Source: Aldehydirespirator sp965203635 (GTDB taxonomy: Bacteria > Actinomycetota > Acidimicrobiia > Acidimicrobiales > Aldehydirespiratoraceae). Taken from it: 64,000 nucleotides of DNA. The DNA lies in assembly GCA_965203635.1 (NCBI GenBank), contig OZ241903.1, positions 1,736,001 to 1,800,000 of the forward strand, in the 5' to 3' direction. Position 1 is the stretch's first letter; every line of letters starts with the position of its first letter. The notes below the pieces were generated by a model that worked only from the letters and a program-made list of their open reading frames with translations, had not been told where the DNA came from and did no database searches. Positions 34,301 through 43,400 of the stretch are shown here, piece after piece. Made by a program: the position numbers and the translations under genes.

Positions 34301-34900
34301 CTACAGCAGGAAGCTCGGATTGCGCACGCCGGTGCCGAGCGCGGCCACGACGAGGATCTTGGTGCGGCGCCGGAGGTCGTCGCCGACGAGTTCGTGGATC
34401 TGGTATCCGGCCAGCTGCTGGTGCCGGCCGTGGCGGTGCTCGTCTATCAGCAGGCTCGAGCGGGTGATCAGCCCGCCTCCGGGTGCGGGCCAGGCCTCGA
34501 CGCCGCCGACGATGCGGGTGGTGCGCGACGGCGGCTGCTGGCCCCATGCGGCCGGATCCCGGCGCCACTCGACGCGCTCGGCCAGCCGTCGCCGGTCGTC
34601 CAGCAGCAGCGACTGGTCGGTGCCGGGGTGCGCCGTCGCCGACAGCGGCACCCACAGCACGGCGTCGTCGGTCCATCCGCAGAGCCAATCCTCGAACCGG
34701 CCGGCGTCCAGCAGCCGGGCCTCGTGCATCAGCGCAGGCGTCGCCGCGGCCGACAGGTCCGGGGCGGATGGCGGGCGGTCGTCCACCCCGGCGAGCAGCG
34801 CAGCCAGCTCGTCGTAGCGGGCCAGCACGCCGGCCGGAGCGTCGTCGGCCGCCGAGCGGGCGGGACCGGGGTCGCCGACGCCGGCCGCGGCGACGGTCAT
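34301..34900 (-). CDS. ring-hydroxylating oxygenase beta subunit (SnoaL/NTF2 fold)
   Basis: A 199-residue small subunit. The core matches beta subunits: ALMHEARLLDAGRFEDWLCG, WTDDAVLWVPLSATAHPGTD, RRRLAERVEWRRDPAAWGQQ and KILVVAALGTGVRNPSFLL at the C-terminus. It is structural in the alpha3-beta3 hexamer. An Ala-rich N-terminal extension of about 50 residues is unusual. ATG 34900 overlaps the permease stop (ATGA), tying oxygenase synthesis directly to the transporter. This fusion of uptake and oxidation genes in one operon is the main clue that the substrate is imported. Confidence 0.85.
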   Translation of the reverse strand: MTVAAAGVGDPGPARSAADDAPAGVLARYDELAALLAGVDDRPPSAPDLSAAATPALMHEARLLDAGRFEDWLCGWTDDAVLWVPLSATAHPGTDQSLLLDDRRRLAERVEWRRDPAAWGQQPPSRTTRIVGGVEAWPAPGGGLITRSSLLIDEHRHGRHQQLAGYQIHELVGDDLRRRTKILVVAALGTGVRNPSFLL

Positions 34901-36519
34901 CGTGAGATCCCCGGAGCCATGCGCTCGAGGGTGCGGAGCTCGAGCGCGGCCACCAGCCAGTAGCCGATCACGGCCACGATCGTCAGCACCGCCACCGACA
35001 CCCACAGGATCTTGAAGTCGTTGCGGGTGAAGGCGGTGACCATCACCGCCCCGATCCCGTCGCCGGTGGCCAGCCACTCGGCCACGGTGGCGCCCAGCAG
35101 CGAGGTGGGCACCGCGATGCGGGCCGAGGCCAGCAGGGCCGGCACCGACGTCGGCAGGTAGGCGTTGCGCACGTTGGCAACCGAGGCGGCGTCGTAGGAC
35201 TTGAGCACGTCCAGGATCCCCTCCGGTGTGCGGGTCATGGCCGTATAGCAGTTGACCAGCGTCGGGAAGAACGACATCACGGCCACGATGGCGGTGGTGG
35301 TCAGCAGGCCCCGCCCGACGAACAGGATGATCACCGGCGTGGTGACGATGATCGGGATCGACCGCAGCGCCACCGCCATCGGCATCAGGGCGCGCTCCAG
35401 CCACGGGACCAGGATGAACACGAGCGCGGTCGCCAGCGCGCCGACGAGACCGACCACGTAGCCCAGCGAGGTCGTCCACAGCGTGGTGCCCAGCGCCCCG
35501 AAGATGATCGAGCGGGTCTCGGCCGCCTCGGGGACCGAGAACAGCTCGGCCCACACGTCGAAGGGCGTCTTGGCGAAGAACGGCTCGATCCCGAACCCCC
35601 ACAAGAACGCGTACCAGAACACGAACACCACCGCGATGGGGGCCGCCAGCCCGGCCAGCCGGTTGAGCAGGCCGGGCTCGGTGCGGGCCACCGGCACCGC
35701 GCCCACATCCAATGCGGGCGACCAGGGGCACAGGAACCGGCCCAACGCTCCGATGGCCAGGTAGCCGCCGGTGGCCACGATGGTGGACATCACCGCGATC
35801 ACCCAGATCCGGTCGGTCTGCAGCGCGCCCAGGGCCCTGACCGTGAGGATGCCCAGGCCCCGGTGCGCGCCGGTGAACTCGCCCACCACCGCGCCGAGGA
35901 AGGCGGCCGGCGCAGCGATCTGCAACCCGGCGAACAGCGCCGGGACCGAGGCCCGCAGCCGCACCGTGCCGAAGGCGACCAGCCGGCCCCGGCCGTAGGA
36001 GCGGATCACGTCGAGGGCGCTGCCCGGCGCCAGGTCGAAGCCCAGCAGCGCGGCCACGTAGGTGGTGAACACCACGGCCAGCGCCGACAGCGCGATCGGG
36101 GTGGCGTTGCCCGGCCCGGTGATCAGCCGCAGGATCGGGGCTATCGCGATGAACGGCAGGCAGAAGACGGTCAGCACCACTGCGCCGATGCTGCGCCGCA
36201 GCCACGGCACCAGCGTCGACGTAACCGCCAGCGCGGTGGCGGCCAGGTTCCCCCACAGGAACCCCCAGGCCGCCGTCTTGGTCGAGTGCCACAGATTGCG
36301 CAGATAGAGGCCGCGGAACTCGAAGAACTCCGCCACCACCGCGGTGGGCGGCGACAGCCGGTACGAGCCCGCGTACACCGTGCGGGCCAGCAACTCCCAC
36401 AGCAGCAGCACTGCGATCCCGACCGCCGAGCTCAGCACCCGCGGCGGCACCCGGTCGAGACGGCTGCCGCCGGCCGGCCGTGTCGGCGCGGCGGCCGCGG
36501 TGTCGGCGGCGGCGCTCAA
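34897..36519 (-). CDS. fused double ABC permease (SsuC/TauC type, two transmembrane domains)
   Basis: At 540 residues it is twice the usual SsuC/TauC length (about 260). Two homologous permease domains are visible. Domain 1 (about 80-265) has its EAA-type loop at GEFTGAHRGLGILTVRALG; domain 2 (about 330-525) has the equivalent AEWLATGDGIGAVMVTAFT. Each carries about six helices. One chain therefore supplies the full transmembrane pair, in place of a homodimer or two genes. It overlaps the ATPase gene upstream (start 36519, ATPase stop 36516) and the oxygenase beta gene downstream. It forms an inner-membrane importer with the NMT1-type lipoprotein. Confidence 0.85.
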   Translation of the reverse strand: MSAAADTAAAAPTRPAGGSRLDRVPPRVLSSAVGIAVLLLWELLARTVYAGSYRLSPPTAVVAEFFEFRGLYLRNLWHSTKTAAWGFLWGNLAATALAVTSTLVPWLRRSIGAVVLTVFCLPFIAIAPILRLITGPGNATPIALSALAVVFTTYVAALLGFDLAPGSALDVIRSYGRGRLVAFGTVRLRASVPALFAGLQIAAPAAFLGAVVGEFTGAHRGLGILTVRALGALQTDRIWVIAVMSTIVATGGYLAIGALGRFLCPWSPALDVGAVPVARTEPGLLNRLAGLAAPIAVVFVFWYAFLWGFGIEPFFAKTPFDVWAELFSVPEAAETRSIIFGALGTTLWTTSLGYVVGLVGALATALVFILVPWLERALMPMAVALRSIPIIVTTPVIILFVGRGLLTTTAIVAVMSFFPTLVNCYTAMTRTPEGILDVLKSYDAASVANVRNAYLPTSVPALLASARIAVPTSLLGATVAEWLATGDGIGAVMVTAFTRNDFKILWVSVAVLTIVAVIGYWLVAALELRTLERMAPGISR

Positions 36520-37322
36520 CCGGGGTCCGTGTCGAGTTGCACGACCTGCCCCTCGGAGCGGTGCAGGCTGGCCGAGACCGCCTCCACCTCGGCGTGGAAC
36601 CGGTCGGTGAGCAGCAGTTCACGGGTGCGGGGCCGCTCGAAGCCGATGGTGTGGCGGGCCACCACCCTGCCCGGACGGGGCGACATGACCAGCACCTCGT
36701 CGGCGACGTACACCGCCTCGGGGATGGAGTGGGTGACCAGGATGGTGGTGGTGCCGCGGGCCGTCCAGATCCGCTGGAGCTCGTCGTTGAGCTGCTGGCG
36801 GGTCAACGCGTCGAGGGCACCGAACGGCTCGTCGAGCAGCAGCAGGTCCGGGTTGGTGACCAGCGACCGGGCGATGGCCACCCGCTGGCGCATGCCTCCC
36901 GACAGTTGCGAGGGCCGGGCCTTCTCGAAATCCTGCAAACCGACCAGTTCGACCAGTTCGTCGACCGCCTTGGTGTCGTGGCGCCGGCCGACGAGCTCCA
37001 GCGCCAGCCGGATATTGGTCGAGACCGTCCGCCACGGCAGCAGCGACGGATCCTGGAAGGCCACCCCGATGCGCTGGCTCCGCCGCATCTCGTCGGGCGA
37101 CGAGCCGCCGGAGTCGATGGTCCCCTCGTCGGGGGTGTCCAGGCCGGCCACAAGGCGCAGCGCGGTGGACTTGCCGCAGCCCGACGGCCCGATCAGCGCA
37201 GTGAAGCCGCCCGCGGGCACGTGCAGGTCGAACCCGCGCAGCGCGACAACCTCGCCGTCGCCCAGGGCGAAGGTGCGTCCGACCCCGACGACATCAACCG
37301 GCGCTCCCCGCCGGTCCATCAC
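36516..37322 (-). CDS. ABC importer ATPase (SsuB/TauB type)
   Basis: A 268-residue ATPase. Walker A is LIGPSGCGKSTALRLVAG, signature QLSGGMRQRVAIARSLV, Walker B LLLLDEPFGALDALTRQQL and H-loop ILVTHSIPEAVYVADEV. The length and PFGALDALTR motif are those of nitrate/sulfonate/taurine-type importers. It powers the fused permease encoded next, with which it overlaps by 4 nt. The start, ATG 37322, is 44 nt after the binding-protein stop, keeping all three transporter genes in one operon. Confidence 0.9.
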   Translation of the reverse strand: MMDRRGAPVDVVGVGRTFALGDGEVVALRGFDLHVPAGGFTALIGPSGCGKSTALRLVAGLDTPDEGTIDSGGSSPDEMRRSQRIGVAFQDPSLLPWRTVSTNIRLALELVGRRHDTKAVDELVELVGLQDFEKARPSQLSGGMRQRVAIARSLVTNPDLLLLDEPFGALDALTRQQLNDELQRIWTARGTTTILVTHSIPEAVYVADEVLVMSPRPGRVVARHTIGFERPRTRELLLTDRFHAEVEAVSASLHRSEGQVVQLDTDPG

Positions 37323-37366
37323 CTGCGTGTTCTAGGGATGGTTGCGACGCTCCGGCGAACGCTACG

Positions 37367-38410
37367 TCACGACAGCACGGGACCGTCGGCGTAGATCTCG
37401 GCGAGCAGCGAGCGGTCCCAGAAGTCCTCAGTGACGTTCACGCCGAGCGCCTTCAGGACCCGGATGTTGTCGGCCACCGACTGGTCGGTCCACCACAGGA
37501 AGCCGCTGGCGTCGGTGACGTCGCTGAACATCAGCTTGGTGAACTCGTGGGCCTTGATCGTCTCGGTCTCGAGGTCCATGCCGGCGTCGGGGAACCGGTC
37601 GACGGTCACCTGCGCGGCCGTGTCGGGGTCGGCCCTGTGGTCCTGCCAGCCGAGGATCTCGCCCCGCAACAGCGACTTCACGGTCTCACGGTTGGTGGCC
37701 AGGGTCTCCTCGGTGACGATGTAGGTCTGGCTGTGGACCGCGTAGCCGAAGTCGGCGAACAGCATGGTCGTGTTGTCGATCCCGGCCACGGTCATGGCCA
37801 CCGGCAGGTCGACGAGCCAGCACAGCAGGCAGTCCACCTCGCCGTTGACCAGCGGGGCCGGGTCGTAGTCGGCCTGGATGACCTCGATGGCGTTGACATC
37901 GACGCCGTTGAGCGACGACAGCAGCTCGAGGTCGAGCTGGTTGTTGAAGGCCATGCCGAGCCTCCGGCCCTCCAGGTCCTTGGGCTCGTTGACCGGGTTG
38001 CTGGTCAACGAGGCGATCACGAAGGGGTTGCGCTGCATGGCCACGCCCACGACCTTGAGCGGCGCGCCGTCGGCCCACGCCTGGCCCGCGAAGTTGGCGG
38101 CCGAGATGCCCATGATGGACTGGCCTGCGATGACCGAGGTGTCGGGCGACACGCCCGGTCCACCCGGCACCAGCGTCACGTCGAGGCCGTTCGCGGCGTA
38201 GTGGCCGTTCGCGTCGGCAAGGTAGGAGCCGCCGAACTGCACCGAGTCGAACCAGCTCAGGTGGAAGTTCGCCGCCGTGAGCGGCGCCGCGGGCGGGGGC
38301 TCGGTGGAGCCCGAGCATGCGGTGATCAGGCTGCTGCCGCCCAGCAGCAACCCGGCACCTGCGGCGGTGCCTCCCAGGAATGTGCGTCTGGAGAATTGGT
38401 TGGCGGTCAT
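37367..38410 (-). CDS. Tat-exported NMT1/SsuA-like substrate-binding lipoprotein
   Basis: A 347-residue binding protein. The N-terminus shows a Tat motif (FSRRTFLGG), a hydrophobic stretch and a lipobox LITAC (Cys about residue 32), so it is probably a Tat-exported lipoprotein. The mature part begins ANFHLSWFDSVQFGGSYLAD and contains GGPGVSPDTSVIAGQSIMGI, typical of the NMT1/THI5-like family, which binds pyrimidines, sulfonates, riboflavin precursors, phthalates or related small molecules. It heads the importer-oxygenase operon and has the TTTGAT-N3-ATCAAA palindrome about 55 nt before its start. Confidence 0.88.
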   Translation of the reverse strand: MTANQFSRRTFLGGTAAGAGLLLGGSSLITACSGSTEPPPAAPLTAANFHLSWFDSVQFGGSYLADANGHYAANGLDVTLVPGGPGVSPDTSVIAGQSIMGISAANFAGQAWADGAPLKVVGVAMQRNPFVIASLTSNPVNEPKDLEGRRLGMAFNNQLDLELLSSLNGVDVNAIEVIQADYDPAPLVNGEVDCLLCWLVDLPVAMTVAGIDNTTMLFADFGYAVHSQTYIVTEETLATNRETVKSLLRGEILGWQDHRADPDTAAQVTVDRFPDAGMDLETETIKAHEFTKLMFSDVTDASGFLWWTDQSVADNIRVLKALGVNVTEDFWDRSLLAEIYADGPVLS

Positions 38411-38462
38411 TGGTCCCCCTGTTCAGACAGCCTCCGCCGGCGCGCCGACGACGGCTGGACTC

Positions 38463-38481
38463 ACTTTGATCACATCAAAGT
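38463..38481. promoter_or_regulatory. 19-bp operator ACTTTGAT-CAC-ATCAAAGT
   Basis: A perfect 8-3-8 palindrome (core TTTGAT-N3-ATCAAA at 38465-38479) between the DtxR-like gene and the transporter operon it precedes. It matches the operator at 28560-28574. Its position near the presumed start of the operon favours repression. Confidence 0.7.
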
Positions 38482-38554
38482 AGCACGCGCCGGATTGACG
38501 CGCCCAAGCGAGACGCCGCGCCCCGCGACGGGCGAGAAGCAGGCCTGGACGCGC

Positions 38555-39256
38555 CTAGTCGGCGGGCGCGGTGCTGACGAGGATGCGGGAGGTGGCGTAG
38601 TCGCTCAGGCCGACGGGGCCGCCCTCGACGTCGAGGGTGAAGGTGCCGTCGGGGGAGCGGGCCGTGACCGTGCCGGTCGATCCCGGTGTCACTCTGGCCT
38701 CCTCCAGGAATTCGAGCATCCCGGGCTGGAACTCCAGCTCCTCGGGAATGCGCAGCACGGTGAACTCCCGTCCCACGTCAAGGGTGTCGAGGGCCACCAT
38801 CTCCGGCGGCTCGTAGCCGGAGCCGGGGATGGGGTTGCCGTGGGGGCAGGTGGTGGGCTGCTCGAGCACCCGGATCATGGCCTTCTCCACCGCCGGGGAG
38901 ATGATGTGCTCCCACTTGCCCGCCTCCTGGTGGGCCTCGGCCCACGACAGCCCCAGGATCTCGGTGAGGAAGCACTCGGCCAGACGGTGGCGGCGGACCA
39001 CCGTCTCGGCCAGCGAGTGTCCCTTGGCGGTGAGCTTGATGTTGCCCCTGCCCTCCTCGACGAGGCCTTCGGCCTGCATCCGCCGGATCATCTCCGACAC
39101 CGCGGGGCGGGAGATCTCGAGGCGGTCGGCGATGCGGGCCTGGATCACGTCCAGGTCGTCCTCGGCCAGCTCGAAGATCGTCTCGCAGTACTCCTCGAAG
39201 GCCGGATGCCACTCGGGCGACTCGTACGGCTTCGTATCGGTCGGCATCGAGGTCAT
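38555..39256 (-). CDS. DtxR/MntR-family metal-dependent regulator with altered primary metal site
   Basis: A 233-residue regulator: winged helix (IQARIADRLEISRPAVSEMI then RRMQAEGLVEEG), dimerisation domain (RRHRLAECFLTEILGLSW, then KWEHIISPAVEKAM) and a C-terminal SH3-like domain. The ancillary metal ligands of DtxR (HRLxE and the later His in EAHQEA) are present. In the primary site, DtxR Cys102 aligns with Gly (EAGKWEH) and Met10 with Glu, closer to MntR. It may sense Mn or another metal, or be weakly metal-responsive. It is transcribed away from the LLM gene and toward the transporter operon, 73 nt upstream of the shared-type palindrome. A direct link to that operon is unproven. Confidence 0.8.
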   Translation of the reverse strand: MTSMPTDTKPYESPEWHPAFEEYCETIFELAEDDLDVIQARIADRLEISRPAVSEMIRRMQAEGLVEEGRGNIKLTAKGHSLAETVVRRHRLAECFLTEILGLSWAEAHQEAGKWEHIISPAVEKAMIRVLEQPTTCPHGNPIPGSGYEPPEMVALDTLDVGREFTVLRIPEELEFQPGMLEFLEEARVTPGSTGTVTARSPDGTFTLDVEGGPVGLSDYATSRILVSTAPAD

Positions 39257-39302
39257 GGCACAACCCTAGGCGCGGAAGGGGGCCGTCCGCAGGCTCCCGG
39301 CG

Positions 39303-39349
39303 AACTTCCGGCATTAGAGGCGAATAGTCGCGCTCAACCGCCGGAAGTT
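39303..39349. terminator. nested hairpin, possible terminator after the LLM gene or operator
   Basis: Outer arms AACTTCCGGC (39303-39312) and GCCGGAAGTT (39340-39349) pair perfectly; an inner GCGA-ATAG-TCGC hairpin (39320-39331) sits in the loop. It begins 15 nt past the LLM oxidoreductase stop and precedes the DtxR-like gene, so it could end one transcript or control the other. No T-run is present. Confidence 0.45.
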
Positions 39350-39364
39350 GGTGACGGAGGGGCG

Positions 39365-40306
39365 CTACTCGCCTTCCAGCTCTGAGATGACCGCGGCGAA
39401 GGCGGACAGGTCGCTGTCGCCCTGCAGGACCATGTAGCTGAAGCCCCAGCGCTCCCGGCGGCGGCGGAGGGTGTCTGCTATCTCGGTCGGTGATCCGATC
39501 AGCAGCATCGGGACGTCGGCCACCGTCTCGGCGGGCATTCCGAACATCTCCGCGGTCGCTTCGACGGCTTCGGTGGTGGCCCGGCCGCCCTCGGTGATCT
39601 GCGTCGATGCGACCAGCAGGTTGAGTTCCAGCTGGTCGAACCGGTCGCCGGCCGCGTCGCGCACCCACTGGAGCTTGGCGTCGAAGCGGTCGGGCGTGAC
39701 GTCGTAGATGGCGTCGAGCCCGATCTCGCCCGAGCGCAGGTTGGCGTTCACGCCCACGATGTCGGCGTGGCGGGCCGCCAAGCTCAGCATCCGCCGGCCA
39801 CCCCCTCCGATCACCACCGGCACCGGCGACTGCACCGGCTTGGGCAGTCCCTCGAGGCCGCGGATGGTGTAGTGCTCGCCCTCGAAGGTGACCGGCCCGT
39901 CCGCGAGAAGGCCCTTGATGATCTGGAGCGACTCGACCATGCGGTCGATGCGGACCCCCGGCCGGTCGTATTCGAGTCCGGCCTCGTCGTAGTCGACCCG
40001 CTTCCAGCCCGCGCCGAGGCCCAGGTCCATCCGGCCGCCGGACAGGATGTCGAGGGTGGCCACCTCCTTGGCCACCATCACCGGATGGCGGTAGTCGTTG
40101 CCGTACACGAGGGCGCTGAGCCGCAGCGTGGTAGTGGCCGCGGCCGCGGCGGCCAGCGCCGGCCCCACTGCGTACTGGTCGTCGAAGTGGTCGGGCACCA
40201 CCAATGTGGCGTAGCCGAGTTCTTCCACCCTCTGCGCGGTCTGCGCCCAGGTCAGTCCAGGCAGCGGATTCTTCAGCTCCACACCGAAACGGAAAGGATG
40301 AGTCAT
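39365..40306 (-). CDS. LLM-class F420-dependent oxidoreductase
   Basis: A 313-residue luciferase-like barrel: FGVELKNPLPGLTWAQTAQ, VVPDHFDDQYAVGPALAAA, LSALVYGNDYRHPVMVAKEV, GGRMDLGLGAGWKRVDYDEAG and PVPVVIGGGGRRMLSLAARH. These motifs match actinobacterial F420-dependent (rather than FMN) oxidoreductases. The reaction is unknown. ATG 40306 begins MTHPFRFG; an in-frame start at 40348 gives a non-homologous tail. It is divergent from lhr across a 177-nt gap. Confidence 0.85.
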   Translation of the reverse strand: MTHPFRFGVELKNPLPGLTWAQTAQRVEELGYATLVVPDHFDDQYAVGPALAAAAAATTTLRLSALVYGNDYRHPVMVAKEVATLDILSGGRMDLGLGAGWKRVDYDEAGLEYDRPGVRIDRMVESLQIIKGLLADGPVTFEGEHYTIRGLEGLPKPVQSPVPVVIGGGGRRMLSLAARHADIVGVNANLRSGEIGLDAIYDVTPDRFDAKLQWVRDAAGDRFDQLELNLLVASTQITEGGRATTEAVEATAEMFGMPAETVADVPMLLIGSPTEIADTLRRRRERWGFSYMVLQGDSDLSAFAAVISELEGE

Positions 40307-40373
40307 GGCTTTCACTGTAGGGGCGGCCGGGCAACGGTCGGCGGGCACAGCGGCGTTTCAGGCGGCCTCGACC

Positions 40374-40422
40374 GTTCTTGACGTAGTTGTGCCGCCCTGA
40401 TGAGGTCAACCGCGTCAAGAAC
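40374..40422. promoter_or_regulatory. inverted repeat in the divergent LLM/lhr promoter region
   Basis: GTTCTTGACG (40374-40383) and CGTCAAGAAC (40413-40422) are exact inverted copies 29 nt apart. Each arm contains TTGACG in outward-reading orientation on one strand, so they could be paired -35 elements or a regulator site. Other parts of the gap show nothing clear. Confidence 0.35.
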
Positions 40423-40483
40423 CGTCGCGATTGCGATTCGGGGCTGCCGGGCGGGTGTCGCAGGGGGTGGGTACGGTGGCGGC

Positions 40484-43400
40484 GTGGTGGCTGACCCGCT
40501 TGCCGACCCGTCTGCTGACCCGTCTGCCGATCCGTCTGCCGGCCCGCTGGCTGCGTTCTCCGAGCCGACCCGGGCCTGGTTCATGTCGGCGTTCGCGGCG
40601 CCGACCCCGCCGCAGACCGAGGGCTGGCCTCCCATCGCGGCCGGCGACCACACGCTGGTGTGCGCGCCCACCGGCACGGGCAAGACGCTGGCCGCCTTCC
40701 TGTGGGCCATCGACCGGCTCATGTCGGCCGGCCACGCCCCGTCCGGCCCCGCCGCCGGCCCCGCCCCGTCCGGCCCCGGCACACGGGTGCTGTACGTGTC
40801 GCCGTTGCGGGCGCTGGCGGTGGATGTGGAGAAGAACCTCCGGGCCCCGCTGCAAGGCATCCAGCTGGCTGCGGAGCGCCTCGGCACGACGGTGCACGTG
40901 CCGACGGTGGGGGTGCGCACCGGAGACACCTCCGCCGACCAGCGCCGCCGGCTGGTGCGGCATCCCCCGAACATCCTGATCACCACCCCCGAGTCGCTGT
41001 TCCTGATGCTCACCAGCCAGGCCCGCCAGACCCTCACCGGGGTGGAGCATGTGATCGTCGACGAGATCCACGCGGTGGCGGCCAGCAAGCGCGGCACCCA
41101 CCTGATGGTGTCGCTGGAGCGGCTGGAGGAGCTGTGCGAGCGCTCGCCGCAGCGCATCGCGCTCTCCGCCACCCAGAGGCCCCTCGAAGAGATCGCCCGC
41201 TTCCTCGGAGGCCTCGACGCCGACCCCGGCGGGTCGCCGGTCCCCCGACCGGTCACCGTGGTGGACTCCGGGGCCCGCAAGGAGCTCGATGTCGAGGTGG
41301 TCGTCCCGGTGGCCGACATGGCCTCGCTGGGCGAGACGGTCGAACAGCCGGCCTCAGCGGGCGCGGCGGCCGGGCCGCTGCGGCGCAGCATCTGGCCCGC
41401 CATCCATCCCCGCCTCCTGGAGCTGGTGCAGTCCCACCGGTCCACGCTGATCTTCGCCAACGCCCGGCGGCTGGCCGAGCGGCTCGCGGCCCGGCTCAAC
41501 GAACTGCACCTGGAGGCCGAGGACGAGGCCCAGAACGAGAAGGCGCAGGATCTTGGGGCGGGTTCTGTGGACCTGCCACACAAGACCAACCCGAGATCTG
41601 TGGGGGTGGGCGGCGACGGGCCGATGCATGTGGGTGAGTCGATCGAGGCTGTGCTCCGAGCGCCGCCTCCTGTTGCGTTGGGTGACGAGCAGGCCGGCAC
41701 CGGCGCGGCCGAGGGCTTCGAGCTGGTCAAGGCCCACCACGGTTCGATCTCGCGGCAGCGCCGCCTGCTGATCGAGGACGAGCTCAAGCGGGGCGAACTG
41801 AGGGGGCTGGTGGCCACCTCCACCCTCGAGCTCGGCATCGACATGGGCGCGGTCGACCTGGTCGTGCAGGTGGCCTCGCCCGGGTCGGTGTCCTCGGGGC
41901 TTCAGCGCATCGGGCGGGCCGGGCACCGGGTGGGCGAGCCGAGCCGGGGCCGGATCTTCCCCAAGCACCGGGCCGACCTGCTGGAGGCGGCCGCGGTGGT
42001 GGAGCGCATGCACCAGGGCGAGGTGGAGCACACCCGCTACCTGCGCAACCCCCTGGACGTGGCCGCCCAGCAGATCGTGGCCATGTGCGCCATGGACGAC
42101 TGGACCGTCGAGCGGCTGGCGGGCGTGCTGCGACGCTGCGCCGCCTTCGCCGAGCTGTCCGACGACGTGCTGCACAGCGTGCTGGAGCTGCTGTCGGGCA
42201 CCTATCCGGCCGAGGAGTTCTCCGAGCTGAGGCCCCGCGTGGTGTGGGACCGGGCCGGCGGCGTGCTGCGGGGCCGGGCCGGAGCCCAGCGCCTGGCCGT
42301 CACCAACTCGGGAACCATCCCCGACCGCGGCCTGTTCGGCGTGTTCCTGCCCGACGGCACCAGGGTGGGCGAGCTCGACGAGGAGATGGTCTACGAGAGC
42401 CGGGTGGGCGAGACGTTCCTGCTGGGCGCCACCACCTGGCGCATCGTCGAGATCACCTTCGAGCGGGTGGTGGTGACGCCCGCCCCCGGCGAGCTGGGCA
42501 AGATGCCGTTCTGGCACGGCGACGGACCCGGCCGTCCCATCGAGCTGGGCCGGGCCGTGGGAAGCCTGGTGCGGGAGCTGCGCTCGGGCGGCAACGACGC
42601 GGCCGAGGCCCGCTTGCGGCAGTGCTGCGGCCTCGACGAGAGCGCGGCCGGCAACCTGCTCGCCTACCTCGACGACCAGGCCGCGGCCACCGGAGCGGTG
42701 CCCGACGACCGCACGGTGGTGGTGGAGCGCTTCCGCGACGAGATCGGGGACTGGCGGGTGTGCGTGCTCACCCCGTTCGGCGCCCAGGTCCACGCGCCCT
42801 GGGGGGTCGCGTTGCAGGCCCGGCTGCGGGAGGCTTGGGGCACCGAAGTGGACTTGATGTGGGGCGACGACGGGATCGTCATGCGCCTGCCGGAGGCCGT
42901 CGACGAACTGGTGGTGGACGACCTGCTGTTCGATCCCGACGAGGTCCGGGACCTGGTGGTGGCCCGCCTGCCCGAGACCTCGATGTTCGCGTCCCGGTTC
43001 AGGGAGTGCGCGGCCAGGGCGTTGCTGCTTCCCCGGCGCCGGCCCGACCAGCGCACGCCGCTGTGGCAGCAGCGCCAGCGGGCTGCGGACCTGCTGTCGG
43101 TGGCGGCCAAGTACCCGTCGTTCCCGGTCCTTCTCGAGACCACCCGCGAGTGCCTCAACGACGTGTTCGACCTGCCTGCGCTGGTGGAGCTCATGGCCGA
43201 CCTGCGCAACCGCCGGGTCCGGGTGGTCGCGGTGGACACCGCCCAGGCGTCGCCCTTCGCCCAGTCGCTGCTGTTCTCGTGGATCGCGGTCTACATGTAC
43301 GAGGGAGACGCGCCCCTGGCCGAGCGGCGGGCCGCGGCGTTGGCCCTTGATCGTGACCTGCTGCGGGACCTGCTCGGCGCCGAGGAGCTGCGGGAACTGC

